Shown: piece by piece, positions 9,521-18,825 of the stretch | Layout of the letters: each line of letters begins with the position of its first letter | How positions within the stretch are numbered: the stretch's first letter is position 1 | Translations under genes and position numbers: made by a program | Source of the DNA: Bianquea renquensis | Lineage (GTDB): Bacteria; Bacillota; Clostridia; Lachnospirales; Bianqueaceae | Reading direction: 5' to 3' | Assembly (NCBI RefSeq): GCF_014384895.1 | Contig: NZ_JACRSQ010000014.1 | Span: 29,552 to 93,551, forward strand | DNA: 64,000 nt | Notes under the pieces: generated by a model | Databases searched by the model: none | The model's input: only the letters and a program-made list of their open reading frames with translations | What the model was told of the DNA's origin: nothing

Positions 9521-10369
9521 ATGAATTACTGCTTTCTATTCCTCACTGTGGCCACGCTGGCAGCGCAAGAGGTTTTCACTAAGCAATACAGTACAAAAAA
9601 GACGGCGGGAGCGGTGACCTATGCGGCCTTAGTCTCCATCTCTGCCCTTTGTATGTTTGTCCTATCCTCTGGTTTCAAATTCCGATTCCGCCAGGAACTA
9701 TTGGGGTATGTCCTGTTGTTTACCGCCGCCTACTGCGCGGCCACTGTTTTTCTCACCCTTGCCATGGGGTGCGGTCCTCTCTCGCTCACATCCCTTATCC
9801 ACTCCTACTCCCTGATGATCCCCACCCTGTATGGCATTCTTTTTCTGCATGAAAAGCTCAGGGTCAGCATGTGCATCGGGATGGCGCTTCTCGTCCTCTC
9901 TCTTGCCCTGATCAACTACGCCAAAAGTGACAGGAAAAAGAATGTCCGATGGCTGCTCTATGTCTTCGTGGCCTTTATGGGGAATGGACTCTGCTCCACA
10001 GTCCAGAAGGCTCAACAGGTGGCTTTCGGCGGCCAATACAAAAATGAATTCATGATCGTATCCCTCGCCGGCGTTTCGGTGATCCTGCTGATTTGCAGTT
10101 TGTTTCTGGAGAGAAAGCAACTGCTTTCCTCCATCCGAAGGGGTTGGTATCTGGCTGTGCCATGTGGCATTTTAAACGGGCTGACCAACCTTTTCGTGCT
10201 ATTGCTCTCTACTAAAATCGCGGCCTCGCTTATGTTTCCCATCCTTTCAGGGGGCAACGTCGTTCTCACCTCCCTCATCTCTGTATGGGGTTTCCACGAA
10301 AAACTGAATCGACGCCAACTGGCGGGGATCGCGCTCGGGGTAGCGTCCATCATTCTTCTCAGCCTATAG
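9521..10369 (+). CDS. EamA/DMT-family transporter
   Basis: Ten-segment drug/metabolite-type membrane transporter of 282 residues built of two EamA halves. The whole protein is hydrophobic, with the typical half-end motif FLHEKLRVSMCIGMALLVL. A good ribosome site (AAAGGAG) precedes the ATG. It follows the sugar importer on the same strand, 35 bases away, and is probably cotranscribed. Substrate unknown; a sugar-related metabolite is possible from context. Confidence 0.85.
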   Translation: MNYCFLFLTVATLAAQEVFTKQYSTKKTAGAVTYAALVSISALCMFVLSSGFKFRFRQELLGYVLLFTAAYCAATVFLTLAMGCGPLSLTSLIHSYSLMIPTLYGILFLHEKLRVSMCIGMALLVLSLALINYAKSDRKKNVRWLLYVFVAFMGNGLCSTVQKAQQVAFGGQYKNEFMIVSLAGVSVILLICSLFLERKQLLSSIRRGWYLAVPCGILNGLTNLFVLLLSTKIAASLMFPILSGGNVVLTSLISVWGFHEKLNRRQLAGIALGVASIILLSL

Positions 10370-10460
10370 CACCTTTTCATTTTGCCTCACAGCGGACTTT
10401 CCTAGAGTTCCCACTTTCTTTTGAACGATCGCAATCGATACTATAATCCAAGGAGGAACC

Positions 10461-12401
10461 ATGAACGACAAATATACGTTGACGATCCCCCTCATAAATG
10501 CGCTCTCCACTCCGTCCACCCGCGAAACCTATTACGGCGAGCTAAGCCGTGCCGGTGCGCAGCGCGTGCTCCTCTGCCCTCCCCGGCTGTTAGGCAGCGC
10601 GGACGAACGACCTGCCGTGCTGGAATCGCTGGATGAAAACCTTCGTTTTTACGCTGCCAAAGGCCTCGAGGTTGGCGTCTGGCTGGACGGACTGGGACAT
10701 GGCGCGCCCCTGACCGGCCCGGAAACATATTTGGCCGGCTGCTACACCCCCATCTGTAGCCTGGACGGCGTCGAATCCCAGGATTCCTATTGTCCGCTGG
10801 ATCCTAGCTTTGCCCAGGCCTACTGCGCCATGATCCGGGACGTAGCCGCCCTACATCCGGCGCTGATCCTGATCGACGATGACTTCCGCCTCTCCCTGCG
10901 CAATGGCCATGATGTAGGCTGCGCCTGTACACGCCACCTGGACGCCTACACACAGCGCCTTGGAAAAAGGATCACCCGCGACGCCCTGGCACAGCAAATC
11001 TTCTCCGGCGGGCCCAACCGGTATCGCGATATATGGCTTGACCTCATGGGCGACACACTGCGTGATTTTGCCCGCCTGCTACGCCAAACCGTAGATGCGG
11101 TGGATCCCTCCATCCGCCTAGGCCATTGCGCCTGCATCCCCACCTGGGACACGGATGGCGTGGACAGCCTGGAGCTAGCCCAGATCTTTGCGGGTTCTAC
11201 CCGGCCGCTGCTGCGGCTGATCGGCGCGCCCTACTGGGCCGCAACCCGCAGCTTCGGTATGCGCTCGCCTGCGGAGCCCGCGGAGCTGGAACGGCTACAG
11301 CTGCATTGGTGGCGGCAAAAAGGGGAGGACTGCGAGGTGTTCTCCGAATGTGACTCTTTTCCCCGCCCGAGAAATGTGGTCCCCGCCGCCTATCTGGAGG
11401 GCTTTGAGAGCATTCTGCGCGCTGATGGATTGGCCCAGGGATGTCTCAAATATATGCTGGATTATCACGGCTCGCCGCTCTACGAAACGGGCTATGTGGA
11501 TCGCCATGTCAAATACCGCAGGCGCAATGACGAGCTGGCACAGCTGTTTGACGGAAAAGTAGCTGTGGGGCTCCAACTGTATGAGCCAATCCACAAACTT
11601 CGGGGCGCGTGGTTTGAGGGGAATGGCCTTGACCGCGTGGTGGATAGCTTTTTCCCGGCCGCCCAGCGCCTGGCGCTGGGGTGCTCCATGCCGGTCAGCT
11701 ATGAGGAGGACCCACATACGGCTACCCTGGTTTTCGGAGAGAGCGCCCGCTACGCCGCGGACAGCGATTTTGCCGGGCGGCCCTTGGTGTTGGACGCGGC
11801 CGCCGCACAGATCCTTTTGCAAAGGGGCTGGGACATTGGCCTGGAGATGTGCAGCCCCTGCGATGCCCCCCTATGGGAGCATTTTCCCTCGCAAGGGGAG
11901 CGACTTCCGGTGGACGGGGCGGTAGGCTTCTTCCACCTCCGGCTCAAACCCGGAGCCGAGGTGCTGAGCTGGTTCGAGACAGAGCAGACACGGTGGCCCG
12001 CCGTTTACCGCTATTCCAGCGACACAGGGCGCCGGGTGCTGGTGTTTGCCTTTGACGCGGCGCAGATGAAAAGGGGCATCAACGGTCTGTTTTGCTCCTA
12101 CTGCCGCCAACGGCAGCTGAATGAAACTTTGACCTGGCTCCAGGGACGCCCACTTGCTGCCTTCTGCGAAAAGAATCCGGGCTTGTACGTACTGGCAAAA
12201 CAGGATGCCGCAAGGCTAGCCGTGGCGCTGTGGAACTTTTCCGAGGACGAGGTGCTTGCGCCGCAGGTTGTGCTCGGCCGTGCTTATACCCAGCTACGGT
12301 TTCCGCCCTTCTGCAAAGCTTCCGCAACCCTTTGCGGGTCCAAAGTGACCTTTGATCGTGACCTTGCGCCCTTTTCCTGCACAGCCTTCGAGGTATGGTA
12401 G
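10461..12401 (+). CDS. Unrecognised soluble protein, TIM-barrel glycosidase-like
   Basis: I do not recognise a named family. The 646 residues carry no signal peptide or membrane segment, so it should act in the cytoplasm. The first ~400 residues resemble a (beta/alpha)8 glycosidase barrel: strands ending in acidic clusters (LILIDDDFRLS near 137, FSECDSFPRPR near 295) and many aromatic residues, with an all-beta-like C-terminal part. ATG follows CCAAGGAGGAACC. GC is higher than in neighbours. It stands between the transporter operon and the wall-anchored glycosidase-like protein, suggesting processing of the imported sugar. Catalytic residues are a guess. Confidence 0.6.
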   Translation: MNDKYTLTIPLINALSTPSTRETYYGELSRAGAQRVLLCPPRLLGSADERPAVLESLDENLRFYAAKGLEVGVWLDGLGHGAPLTGPETYLAGCYTPICSLDGVESQDSYCPLDPSFAQAYCAMIRDVAALHPALILIDDDFRLSLRNGHDVGCACTRHLDAYTQRLGKRITRDALAQQIFSGGPNRYRDIWLDLMGDTLRDFARLLRQTVDAVDPSIRLGHCACIPTWDTDGVDSLELAQIFAGSTRPLLRLIGAPYWAATRSFGMRSPAEPAELERLQLHWWRQKGEDCEVFSECDSFPRPRNVVPAAYLEGFESILRADGLAQGCLKYMLDYHGSPLYETGYVDRHVKYRRRNDELAQLFDGKVAVGLQLYEPIHKLRGAWFEGNGLDRVVDSFFPAAQRLALGCSMPVSYEEDPHTATLVFGESARYAADSDFAGRPLVLDAAAAQILLQRGWDIGLEMCSPCDAPLWEHFPSQGERLPVDGAVGFFHLRLKPGAEVLSWFETEQTRWPAVYRYSSDTGRRVLVFAFDAAQMKRGINGLFCSYCRQRQLNETLTWLQGRPLAAFCEKNPGLYVLAKQDAARLAVALWNFSEDEVLAPQVVLGRAYTQLRFPPFCKASATLCGSKVTFDRDLAPFSCTAFEVW

Positions 12402-12472
12402 TCTTTTCCCGCAGAGCCGTTGATCCGGCGGCGGGATACAGCAATACAAACAAAAAAGGAAGGAGAAAAGAA

Positions 12473-15400
12473 ATGAACAGAACTACATGGACGCGACGCG
12501 GGCTCGCCCTGGTCGTCGCAGCGCTGATGATCCTTAGCCTACTGCCAGCACCTGCGGCACAGGCCATCACAGGGGACCATCTCATCGTCGAGCGTTATCA
12601 ACCTGCGGGCTATGAAAACCTCTCGACCGTAAACTCCACCTCTTCCACCCTGGAGGCGTCATCCCACGGAACCTTTTTTAAGCTAAACGAGGCGCAGACT
12701 GCCCCGCTGTATGACTGGCAGCTGGAATGGCTGTGCGACGACGATCTAGACGCTGGCTGGAGTACTGCCTTTGACGAAGGGATCACCGATCCGGAAACGC
12801 CCGCCTGGGCCACTGTAGACCTGGGAAAGACGGCCCAATTGCGGCGCATCGTCCTCTTCCCAGTCCGGGAAGAGGAATATGCCGCAAATTTCCCCCGCGC
12901 CCTTGAAATCCGACTGTCGGACGATAACATAAGTTGGGAAACGGCCTATACCAACGGCCAGGTCAGCGCATCCGCCGACGAACCGCTTGTTGTCGACCTA
13001 ACCGAGCTTCCCACCGCCCGCTATGTGCAGGTATATGTAACCCGCCGAACCGATACGCCCATGACCAGCGAGTACGGCGAAACCCTGCCAGTACAGATAG
13101 GAGAAATGGCTATATTTGGAAGTGAAACCATCATGACCACCGACGATTTTGACTCCTATATGCCAACCGGCTGCATAGCGCTTTCGCAGGGGAAAACCGT
13201 GGAGATATCATCCGGCTCCGATGGAAGCAACCTTACGGATGTGGACCTGGCCACGACCTGGGCCCCAGATGATACCGATGCCGCCCCCTATGCCTGCATT
13301 GACCTTGAAGCGCCCTATGCATTGCGCCGCGTGGTGCTTTTTCCCCATAATGATCCCTATGGCGAGGATTTCCCCGCCAGCTATACGGTGGCGATCTCGG
13401 AGGACATGGAGAGCTGGACAACGCTCCACGAGGCTTCCGGCACAGCCATGCCGGAAAAGCCGGTGGTTATCGAACTGGAACAGCCGTTGGTTGGGCGCTA
13501 TGTGCGTATATCCGCCGCCGATGGAGAGCCGCTGAAGTTGGCCGAGTTTGCTGTATTTGGCGAATCCCCGGAAGCCCATATCGAGCTGGATCGCACCGCG
13601 CTTGAACTGGTGCCGGGCGATACCGACCAGCTCAAGGCCACCCTGGTCAACGATAGCGCCCTGCCCCTTACCCAAAAGGACTGGGCCTCCAGCGATGACA
13701 CCGTCGTCACTGTGGATGCGGACGGTAATCTCACGGCTGTGGGCGTGGGGGAAGCAGATATTACTGTCTCCAACCACGAATACGGTCATGACATCAGCGC
13801 CTCCTGCCACGTTTACGTTGTATCGGCCCGGCGCGATATCTTCAATGAGAACATCCTGATCAGCATGTTCTGGCCGCCGATTGGGCCCGACTACATCACC
13901 GAGGAACAATACCAGTGGTTGGCCGAAGCTGGCATCAACTACGTAATGGGCGCCGGCGAGGAAGTCGGCTTTAAAGAAACCCAGCTGCAGATGCTGGAAT
14001 ACTGCTACAAATACGGCATGCGCATGACAGTGGGCGATGACCGCCTGGGGCCAAGCTTGCAGAATCAGTCGCAGGACTATATCTCCAGCGTTCTGTCTGA
14101 GTACAAGAACGTTCCCGGCGTGGGCGGCTATTGGCTCTGCGATGAGCCGGCCTTCCCCACTTCTTACGTCAATGCCTACCAGTCCCTCAAAAGCCTGGAC
14201 CCCGACAAATACGTCTACCTGAATTTCCTGCCCGGCGTTTCCGAGGGGATCATTGACGACTGGCTGAAGCTCAACGCCGGCGCCGGCTACCCGTGCGATT
14301 ATTACATGTATGACTATTACCCTTTTTATGAAGGGGGAACGACCACAAGCCAGATGCTGGCCTGCATGAAAACCGGCTGGAAAGCCGGCCTCGCCAACGA
14401 CGTAAAAACCGGTCTCTTTATCCAAACCTCCAGCATCCAGGGCCATCTTCGCCTGCCGACCCAGGATGAAATTCGCTGGGAAACCAGTATCGCCCTGGGA
14501 TTTGGCTACAAATACCTGTCCTATTTCACCTGGTTCCAGCCACCGTCGTCGGGTGAGGGCTTTACCGGCGCAATCATCAGCCGCGATGGCACGAAGACGC
14601 CCCTGTACGACGCGGTCAGCGATATCAACCATCAGATCCTGGCCATGGGGAGCACTCTGGTAAATCTGGACGCTATGGAAGTATACTTCAATGGCAATAC
14701 GTATGATGGGGTCGTTTCCTCCATCCCTCAGAGCTTCTTCGCACAGCCCCAGGACAGCACCGACTTCCAGGTAACCCTGATGCAGCATAAGAATACTGGA
14801 CGTAACTACCTGATGATCGTCAACAACAGCTTTACCGACCGTGCTACCATTGCGCTGAAACTGGACGGCGCCGTATCCAGCCTGGAACTGGCCGGCAAGT
14901 CTGACGCCGGCACCTCCACCTGGTCATGGGAGAATGGCCTTTTGAGTATCCAGGCCGACATCGGCGGTGCTTACCTATTTGCGCTGCCTGAGGGCGTGGA
15001 TTTTGTCCAGGGAGCAGAACAGCCTGGCGCACAGGACAACTTGGCACCTGCCAGCTATATCACCGCCTCTTCCTCTCAGAGCAGCGACCAATTCTTTATC
15101 AAAAACCTGATCGACGGGGAGCGCGCCTCGACCGCCTCCTCCCGGGGATGGCGCACCGATGACGGTAACGCCTCCATCACCTTTGATTTCGGCACGCCCA
15201 CTACTTTCAACCGTGTCGATCTCTACCCCTCAGAAATTGCCGGCGTATATGGCGGCGAGATGCCCACCGGCTTTGTCCTGGAAGCCTCTGACGATAAGGA
15301 AAGCTGGTCCTCCATCACCGAGGTGACCGGCTATACCCAGAAGGATTATATACCCCCTATCTGGAGATTTGGCGAGACAACAGCTCGCTATCTGCGCATA

Positions 15401-16624
15401 CGCTTCACGGGCTCCAACGCCGAAGCGCTGAGCCTGGCCGAGGTGGAGATCTATCACGACGACGGCACAGTCCCCCTGCCGGAGGAGGTCACCTCCGAGC
15501 CCAGCCGTATGGATGTCACCTCCTATGTTCCAAGGGGACAGCAATGGCTCTCTGACAACACGCCGGTGGAAGCATCCTCCCATTATACTGAGTATACCGA
15601 CGATCAGCATGACTGGCAGAAGGAATGGCTGACCGACGCGCATCCCTATGCGGGATGGGCCACCGCTCCGGAGGAGGAAGGGCCTGACGGCGGCGCCTAT
15701 GATGAAACCTATCCGGCCTGGGCCATGACAGACCTGGGCGAAATCTGCCGCATCAAGCGAGTCGTGCTCTTCCCCTGCGCTGCTCCCTATGGGGATAACT
15801 TCCCCCAGGATTTCAGAATCCAGGTTTCCGACGATGGAGAAACCTGGAATACGGTCAAAGAGGTGACCGGTGCGGCCTCTCCGGCTGAGGATCCCTATGT
15901 GATCGATTTGGACCGCTATGCCGTAGGGCGCTACGTGCGCATCTACGTAACCCGACGCGCCTCCAATGCAGAGGTAACCGGAATCAACGGCCCCATGGTG
16001 CAGCTGGCGGAAATGGGCGTCTATGGCCTGTACGGTGCGCCGGATCCGGCGGATAAATCCGCCCTTGAAGCAGCTGTCGCCGAAGCCAGCCAAAAATCCC
16101 TGGAAGGGTATACGGAGGCCTCGGTTTCTGCCTTCCGCGCGGCGCTGGAACAGGCGCAACGTATCTTAGCTGAGCCCTATGCCGCCCAGGAGGATGTTGA
16201 AGCCGCCCTGTCTGCACTTTTAGCTGCTGATAAAGCGTTGACGCCTGAACCCTCTGACCCATCTGATCCATCCGATCCGTCTGATCCCTCTGATCCATCT
16301 GATCCCTCTGATCCGTCTGATCCCTCTGATCCATCTGATCCCTCTGATCCGTCTGATCCATCTGATCCGTCTGATCCATCTGATCCGTCTGATCCATCCG
16401 ATCCATCCGATCCCTCCGATCCGTCTGATCCGTCCGAACCATCTGATCCATCTGATCCATCTGATCCATCCGGGCCCTCTGAACCCTCTGAGCCGTCCGG
16501 GCCCTCTGACATCCCCAAGACCGGCGATTCCACACCGCTGCTGACCCTTATGCTGGTGGCACTGACAGGAGCCATTGGGGTCGTCATACTCATTCTCTGC
16601 CGGCAGCGCCGAAGATGCCATTAG
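12473..16624 (+). CDS. Large wall-anchored multidomain glycosidase-like protein
   Basis: Secreted protein of about 1,383 residues. Order: signal peptide ending AQA; two F5/8 type C (discoidin) domains (about 25-210 and 225-360); a BIG2-like domain (365-455); a glycoside-hydrolase-like barrel (455-740) with GYWLCDEPAF near 551, whose Asp-Glu pair looks catalytic; a beta-sandwich; two more F5/8C domains (857-998, 1013-1187); a FIVAR helical domain (1193-1257); a (DPS)n spacer (1258-1345); IPKTGD, a hydrophobic segment and basic tail. The end is a sortase-type sorting signal. The ATG at 12473 follows AAGGAAGGAG; the in-frame ATG at 12395 overlaps the previous gene. It probably binds and trims a surface-exposed glycan before uptake by the nearby importer. 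Enzyme class unknown. Confidence 0.88.
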   Translation: MNRTTWTRRGLALVVAALMILSLLPAPAAQAITGDHLIVERYQPAGYENLSTVNSTSSTLEASSHGTFFKLNEAQTAPLYDWQLEWLCDDDLDAGWSTAFDEGITDPETPAWATVDLGKTAQLRRIVLFPVREEEYAANFPRALEIRLSDDNISWETAYTNGQVSASADEPLVVDLTELPTARYVQVYVTRRTDTPMTSEYGETLPVQIGEMAIFGSETIMTTDDFDSYMPTGCIALSQGKTVEISSGSDGSNLTDVDLATTWAPDDTDAAPYACIDLEAPYALRRVVLFPHNDPYGEDFPASYTVAISEDMESWTTLHEASGTAMPEKPVVIELEQPLVGRYVRISAADGEPLKLAEFAVFGESPEAHIELDRTALELVPGDTDQLKATLVNDSALPLTQKDWASSDDTVVTVDADGNLTAVGVGEADITVSNHEYGHDISASCHVYVVSARRDIFNENILISMFWPPIGPDYITEEQYQWLAEAGINYVMGAGEEVGFKETQLQMLEYCYKYGMRMTVGDDRLGPSLQNQSQDYISSVLSEYKNVPGVGGYWLCDEPAFPTSYVNAYQSLKSLDPDKYVYLNFLPGVSEGIIDDWLKLNAGAGYPCDYYMYDYYPFYEGGTTTSQMLACMKTGWKAGLANDVKTGLFIQTSSIQGHLRLPTQDEIRWETSIALGFGYKYLSYFTWFQPPSSGEGFTGAIISRDGTKTPLYDAVSDINHQILAMGSTLVNLDAMEVYFNGNTYDGVVSSIPQSFFAQPQDSTDFQVTLMQHKNTGRNYLMIVNNSFTDRATIALKLDGAVSSLELAGKSDAGTSTWSWENGLLSIQADIGGAYLFALPEGVDFVQGAEQPGAQDNLAPASYITASSSQSSDQFFIKNLIDGERASTASSRGWRTDDGNASITFDFGTPTTFNRVDLYPSEIAGVYGGEMPTGFVLEASDDKESWSSITEVTGYTQKDYIPPIWRFGETTARYLRIRFTGSNAEALSLAEVEIYHDDGTVPLPEEVTSEPSRMDVTSYVPRGQQWLSDNTPVEASSHYTEYTDDQHDWQKEWLTDAHPYAGWATAPEEEGPDGGAYDETYPAWAMTDLGEICRIKRVVLFPCAAPYGDNFPQDFRIQVSDDGETWNTVKEVTGAASPAEDPYVIDLDRYAVGRYVRIYVTRRASNAEVTGINGPMVQLAEMGVYGLYGAPDPADKSALEAAVAEASQKSLEGYTEASVSAFRAALEQAQRILAEPYAAQEDVEAALSALLAADKALTPEPSDPSDPSDPSDPSDPSDPSDPSDPSDPSDPSDPSDPSDPSDPSDPSDPSDPSDPSDPSDPSEPSDPSDPSDPSGPSEPSEPSGPSDIPKTGDSTPLLTLMLVALTGAIGVVILILCRQRRRCH
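16247..16508 (+). repeat. 9-bp tandem repeat coding Ser-Asp-Pro spacer
   Basis: About 29 copies of a TCTGATCCA-like unit encode a Ser-Asp-Pro linker, with Glu and Gly variants near the end. It acts as an extended stalk between the FIVAR domain and the sorting signal. The repeat keeps other frames open, producing false ORFs on both strands. Its length is likely variable between strains. Confidence 0.9.
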
Positions 16625-16746
16625 GGCAACGCCTCGCCTGCAAGGCTTGTACGCAAACTCGCATCGGGGAGTTTCATTTCCCCACTCGAAAAAACAAGGG
16701 ACTGACGTTTAGCCAACGCCAGATAAGGAAGTTTTTATGTAGGGGT

Positions 16747-16787
16747 ATGGTGTAACTCAGTAAAATGGGTTACACCATATCTTTTTT
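16747..16787 (+). terminator. Rho-independent terminator after the glycosidase locus
   Basis: ATGGTGTAAC (16747-16756) pairs exactly with GTTACACCAT (16769-16778) around a 12-base loop, followed by ATCTTTTTTG. It ends the plus-strand run that starts at 5780. Confidence 0.75.
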
Positions 16788-16835
16788 GTTATGCTACAAA
16801 ACGGAAGTCCTGCGGATTTTTCCGTATTTCTTTTA

Positions 16836-17033
16836 TCATAGCAAGGGTATGCTGCTTGCGTTCTGCTCGAAAACCTTTTCAATCAGCCTGCCGATTTCGG
16901 ATATTCTCCTTGTACCCTGTTCCACCGTCTGTTGGAGCTTTTTGTATTCTTTCTGACCCATAGCGTTGATTTTCTTCGCCAGCATATACAGAAATACCGT
17001 TTCGTGGCACTTCACGAAATCCGCTAAAGTGTT
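16836..17033 (-). pseudogene. Fragment of a large serine recombinase C-terminal region
   Basis: The reverse strand reads about 65 residues including LADFVKCHETVF and GTRRISEIGRLIEKVFEQN, which resembles the coiled-coil segment of transposon-type serine recombinases. There is no catalytic domain and no start. It lies beside an IS256-type remnant, so this is debris of an earlier mobile element. Family call by memory only. Confidence 0.45.
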
Positions 17034-17147
17034 CTCTTATTGGAATTTCAATATGATATAACTATTATATATAACGGCTGAGCATCATTTCGAAATGACA
17101 GATGATTTTCTTTTTGAAATGACGATTTTTTGGCTCTTTTTCATAAT

Positions 17148-17820
17148 TTGTGTAAACACGGAAAATGGTATAAAATATAGAATGGTAGTCGGGCGGAGAA
17201 GTCGCAAGGCTGCTTACCGCCCATAGTTGCATATTAGCAGAAATAACGGGGCATGTCAAGGGCGGCTGCTTACGGCAGCCGTTCATATACCCTTGTCAGG
17301 CGACGGGATTTCTGCTTTCATTTTCTCCTACATACATTCCAAGAACTTCTTTGATTCCGTCCATATTGAGTCCGATCGCTATGTATACGGCTTTTTTCAC
17401 AATGCGCCCCTCGCAGCGGACGTTATAGTGTATTGCGTCCATAAAGACTACGGCATAAATACTCTGTTTCGGTCACGCGGTACTGCAATTTCAACCTCTC
17501 CGGCGCTGGTTTTCATTGTTTTTCGGCTGTGTCCGTTTCTGCTGTTTTCGGTATCCTTGTTGCGGTAGTCGTACCTGCTGTGGCCAAGCTCATCGTCGAG
17601 CTCCGCCTCAAGTCCGTTTTCCAGAACCTCTCCCACCATCTCCTTGAATACCGACCGTAAGTCGCTCATGTCCTCTACTTCTAGCAGTGACAAAAACTCT
17701 CGTAATTTTTCTTTTCTCTCTTTTTGGCTGCCCGTACCTCCGGGCTGTCTTTGTACTTTGGCATTTTTTTAACCTCCAAAATGTTATTTCTATTCTATAC
17801 CATTTCGGAGGTTTACACAA
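17148..17820 (-). mobile_element. Internally deleted IS256-type element
   Basis: Imperfect terminal inverted repeats face each other: TTGTGTAAAC at 17148 (plus strand) and at 17820 (minus strand), continuing about 30 bases with roughly 24 matches (shared AAATGGTATA). Between them lies a broken transposase. The element is about 670 bp against roughly 1.3 kb for an intact IS256 relative. I see no matching target duplication in the flanking 8 bases (TTCATAAT against TATCTAAA). Confidence 0.7.
17296..17764 (-). pseudogene. IS256-family transposase, frameshifted and internally deleted
   Basis: The N-terminus reads MPKYKDSPEVRAAKKREK, shifts frame at an A-run, then continues as KLREFLSLLEVEDMSDLRSV to VEIAVPRDRN. 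There it jumps straight to IYAVVFMDAIHYNVR, the segment with the first DDE aspartate, so about 90 residues are missing and the frame changes. It ends soon after VLGMYVGENES with the catalytic remainder gone. It cannot make active transposase, but the ends could be moved in trans. Confidence 0.8.
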
Positions 17821-17843
17821 TATCTAAAGAAGTCTCAATAATT

Positions 17844-18824
17844 TTAAATCGTTAAAACGACCTTTCCAATGTTTTGACCTTGATAAAGAATATCGTGTGC
17901 GGCCTCAGCTTCCTCAATAGGTAACGTTTTATAAATCGTAGGCTTCACTTCACCCGATTCAACCTTAGGCCATACATTTTGAACTAAGTCTGCTAAAATT
18001 TGTGCCTTAACTTCAGGTGTGCGCGAACGGAGCGTAGAGCCAATAATTCGAACATTTCTGACATATATATTCTTAAGATCGATTTCGGTTTTTTGTCCTG
18101 CAAGTGCGGCTATCATAATCCAGCGGGCACCGTGCTTTAAATAATGGATACATTTACCCATTATTTCTCCGCCCAAACAGTCGATAGCAACATCTACAGG
18201 ATGTCCGTTTTCGAGTTCTTCTTTTAAAACCTCTGCAATATCCTCTTTGGTTGTAATCACAACTCTGTCAGCATTTAAGTGCTTTATACTGTTAGCGATT
18301 TCTTCACTCAAAACAGTTGTTATCACTCTTATACCAAATGCTTTTGTCATTGGTATAATTACACTGGCCAGTCCCGATGCGCCTGCATTCATAAGCAGAG
18401 TGTCGCCCTCTTTGATATTGCCTTCAATGAATAAATTAAGATAAGCTGTTGCAAAAGCTTCGGGAATTGCGGCAGCTTCAACCATAGAGCAGTTTTTCGG
18501 AACAGGCATTAGCATATCGTATTTTATATTAGCGTACTGGGCATAACCGCCGCCTCCGAGCAAAGCGCAAACCTTATCTCCTATTTTCCAATTGGACTTT
18601 TCTTTTGCCCCATCAGCGATTTCTACTATAGTTCCTGAGATTTCAAGTCCCATCCATTCAGGACAACCCGCAGGTGGCGGATAATCGCCCTCTCTCTGCA
18701 TTAAATCAGCACGGTTAAGGGCTGCTGCCTCAATTTTTACAAGGCAGTCGTCATTACCTAAAATAGGATCGGGTACATTGTCCCATCTTAAAGATTTGTC
18801 ATCATTTACAAGGATTGCTTTCAT
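17844..18824 (-). CDS. Zinc-independent quinone oxidoreductase (MDR superfamily)
   Basis: NAD(P)H-dependent oxidoreductase of the quinone oxidoreductase/PIG3 branch of medium-chain dehydrogenases, 326 residues. The N-terminal GroES-like domain has NRADLMQREGDYPPP, followed by a Rossmann domain with a nucleotide loop (LLMNAGASGLASVIIPM). The zinc ligands of alcohol dehydrogenases are absent. It is the last gene of a minus-strand operon in the AT-rich island, and its ATG is one base from the stop of the preceding pseudogene. Codon use is far more AT-rich than the genes on either side of the island. Confidence 0.88.
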   Translation of the reverse strand: MKAILVNDDKSLRWDNVPDPILGNDDCLVKIEAAALNRADLMQREGDYPPPAGCPEWMGLEISGTIVEIADGAKEKSNWKIGDKVCALLGGGGYAQYANIKYDMLMPVPKNCSMVEAAAIPEAFATAYLNLFIEGNIKEGDTLLMNAGASGLASVIIPMTKAFGIRVITTVLSEEIANSIKHLNADRVVITTKEDIAEVLKEELENGHPVDVAIDCLGGEIMGKCIHYLKHGARWIMIAALAGQKTEIDLKNIYVRNVRIIGSTLRSRTPEVKAQILADLVQNVWPKVESGEVKPTIYKTLPIEEAEAAHDILYQGQNIGKVVLTI

Positions 18825-18825
18825 T

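Noticed and set aside
9649..9852. Plus-strand ORF inside the DMT transporter
   Set aside because: Shadow frame of the transporter gene; no start signal.
13208..14788. 526-residue minus-strand ORF
   Set aside because: Antisense to the wall-anchored glycosidase-like gene, which has signal peptide and clear domains; the antisense product has none.
16177..16593. Minus-strand Gly-Ser-Asp repeat ORFs
   Set aside because: They mirror the 9-bp repeat that codes the Ser-Asp-Pro stalk on the plus strand; no start signals.
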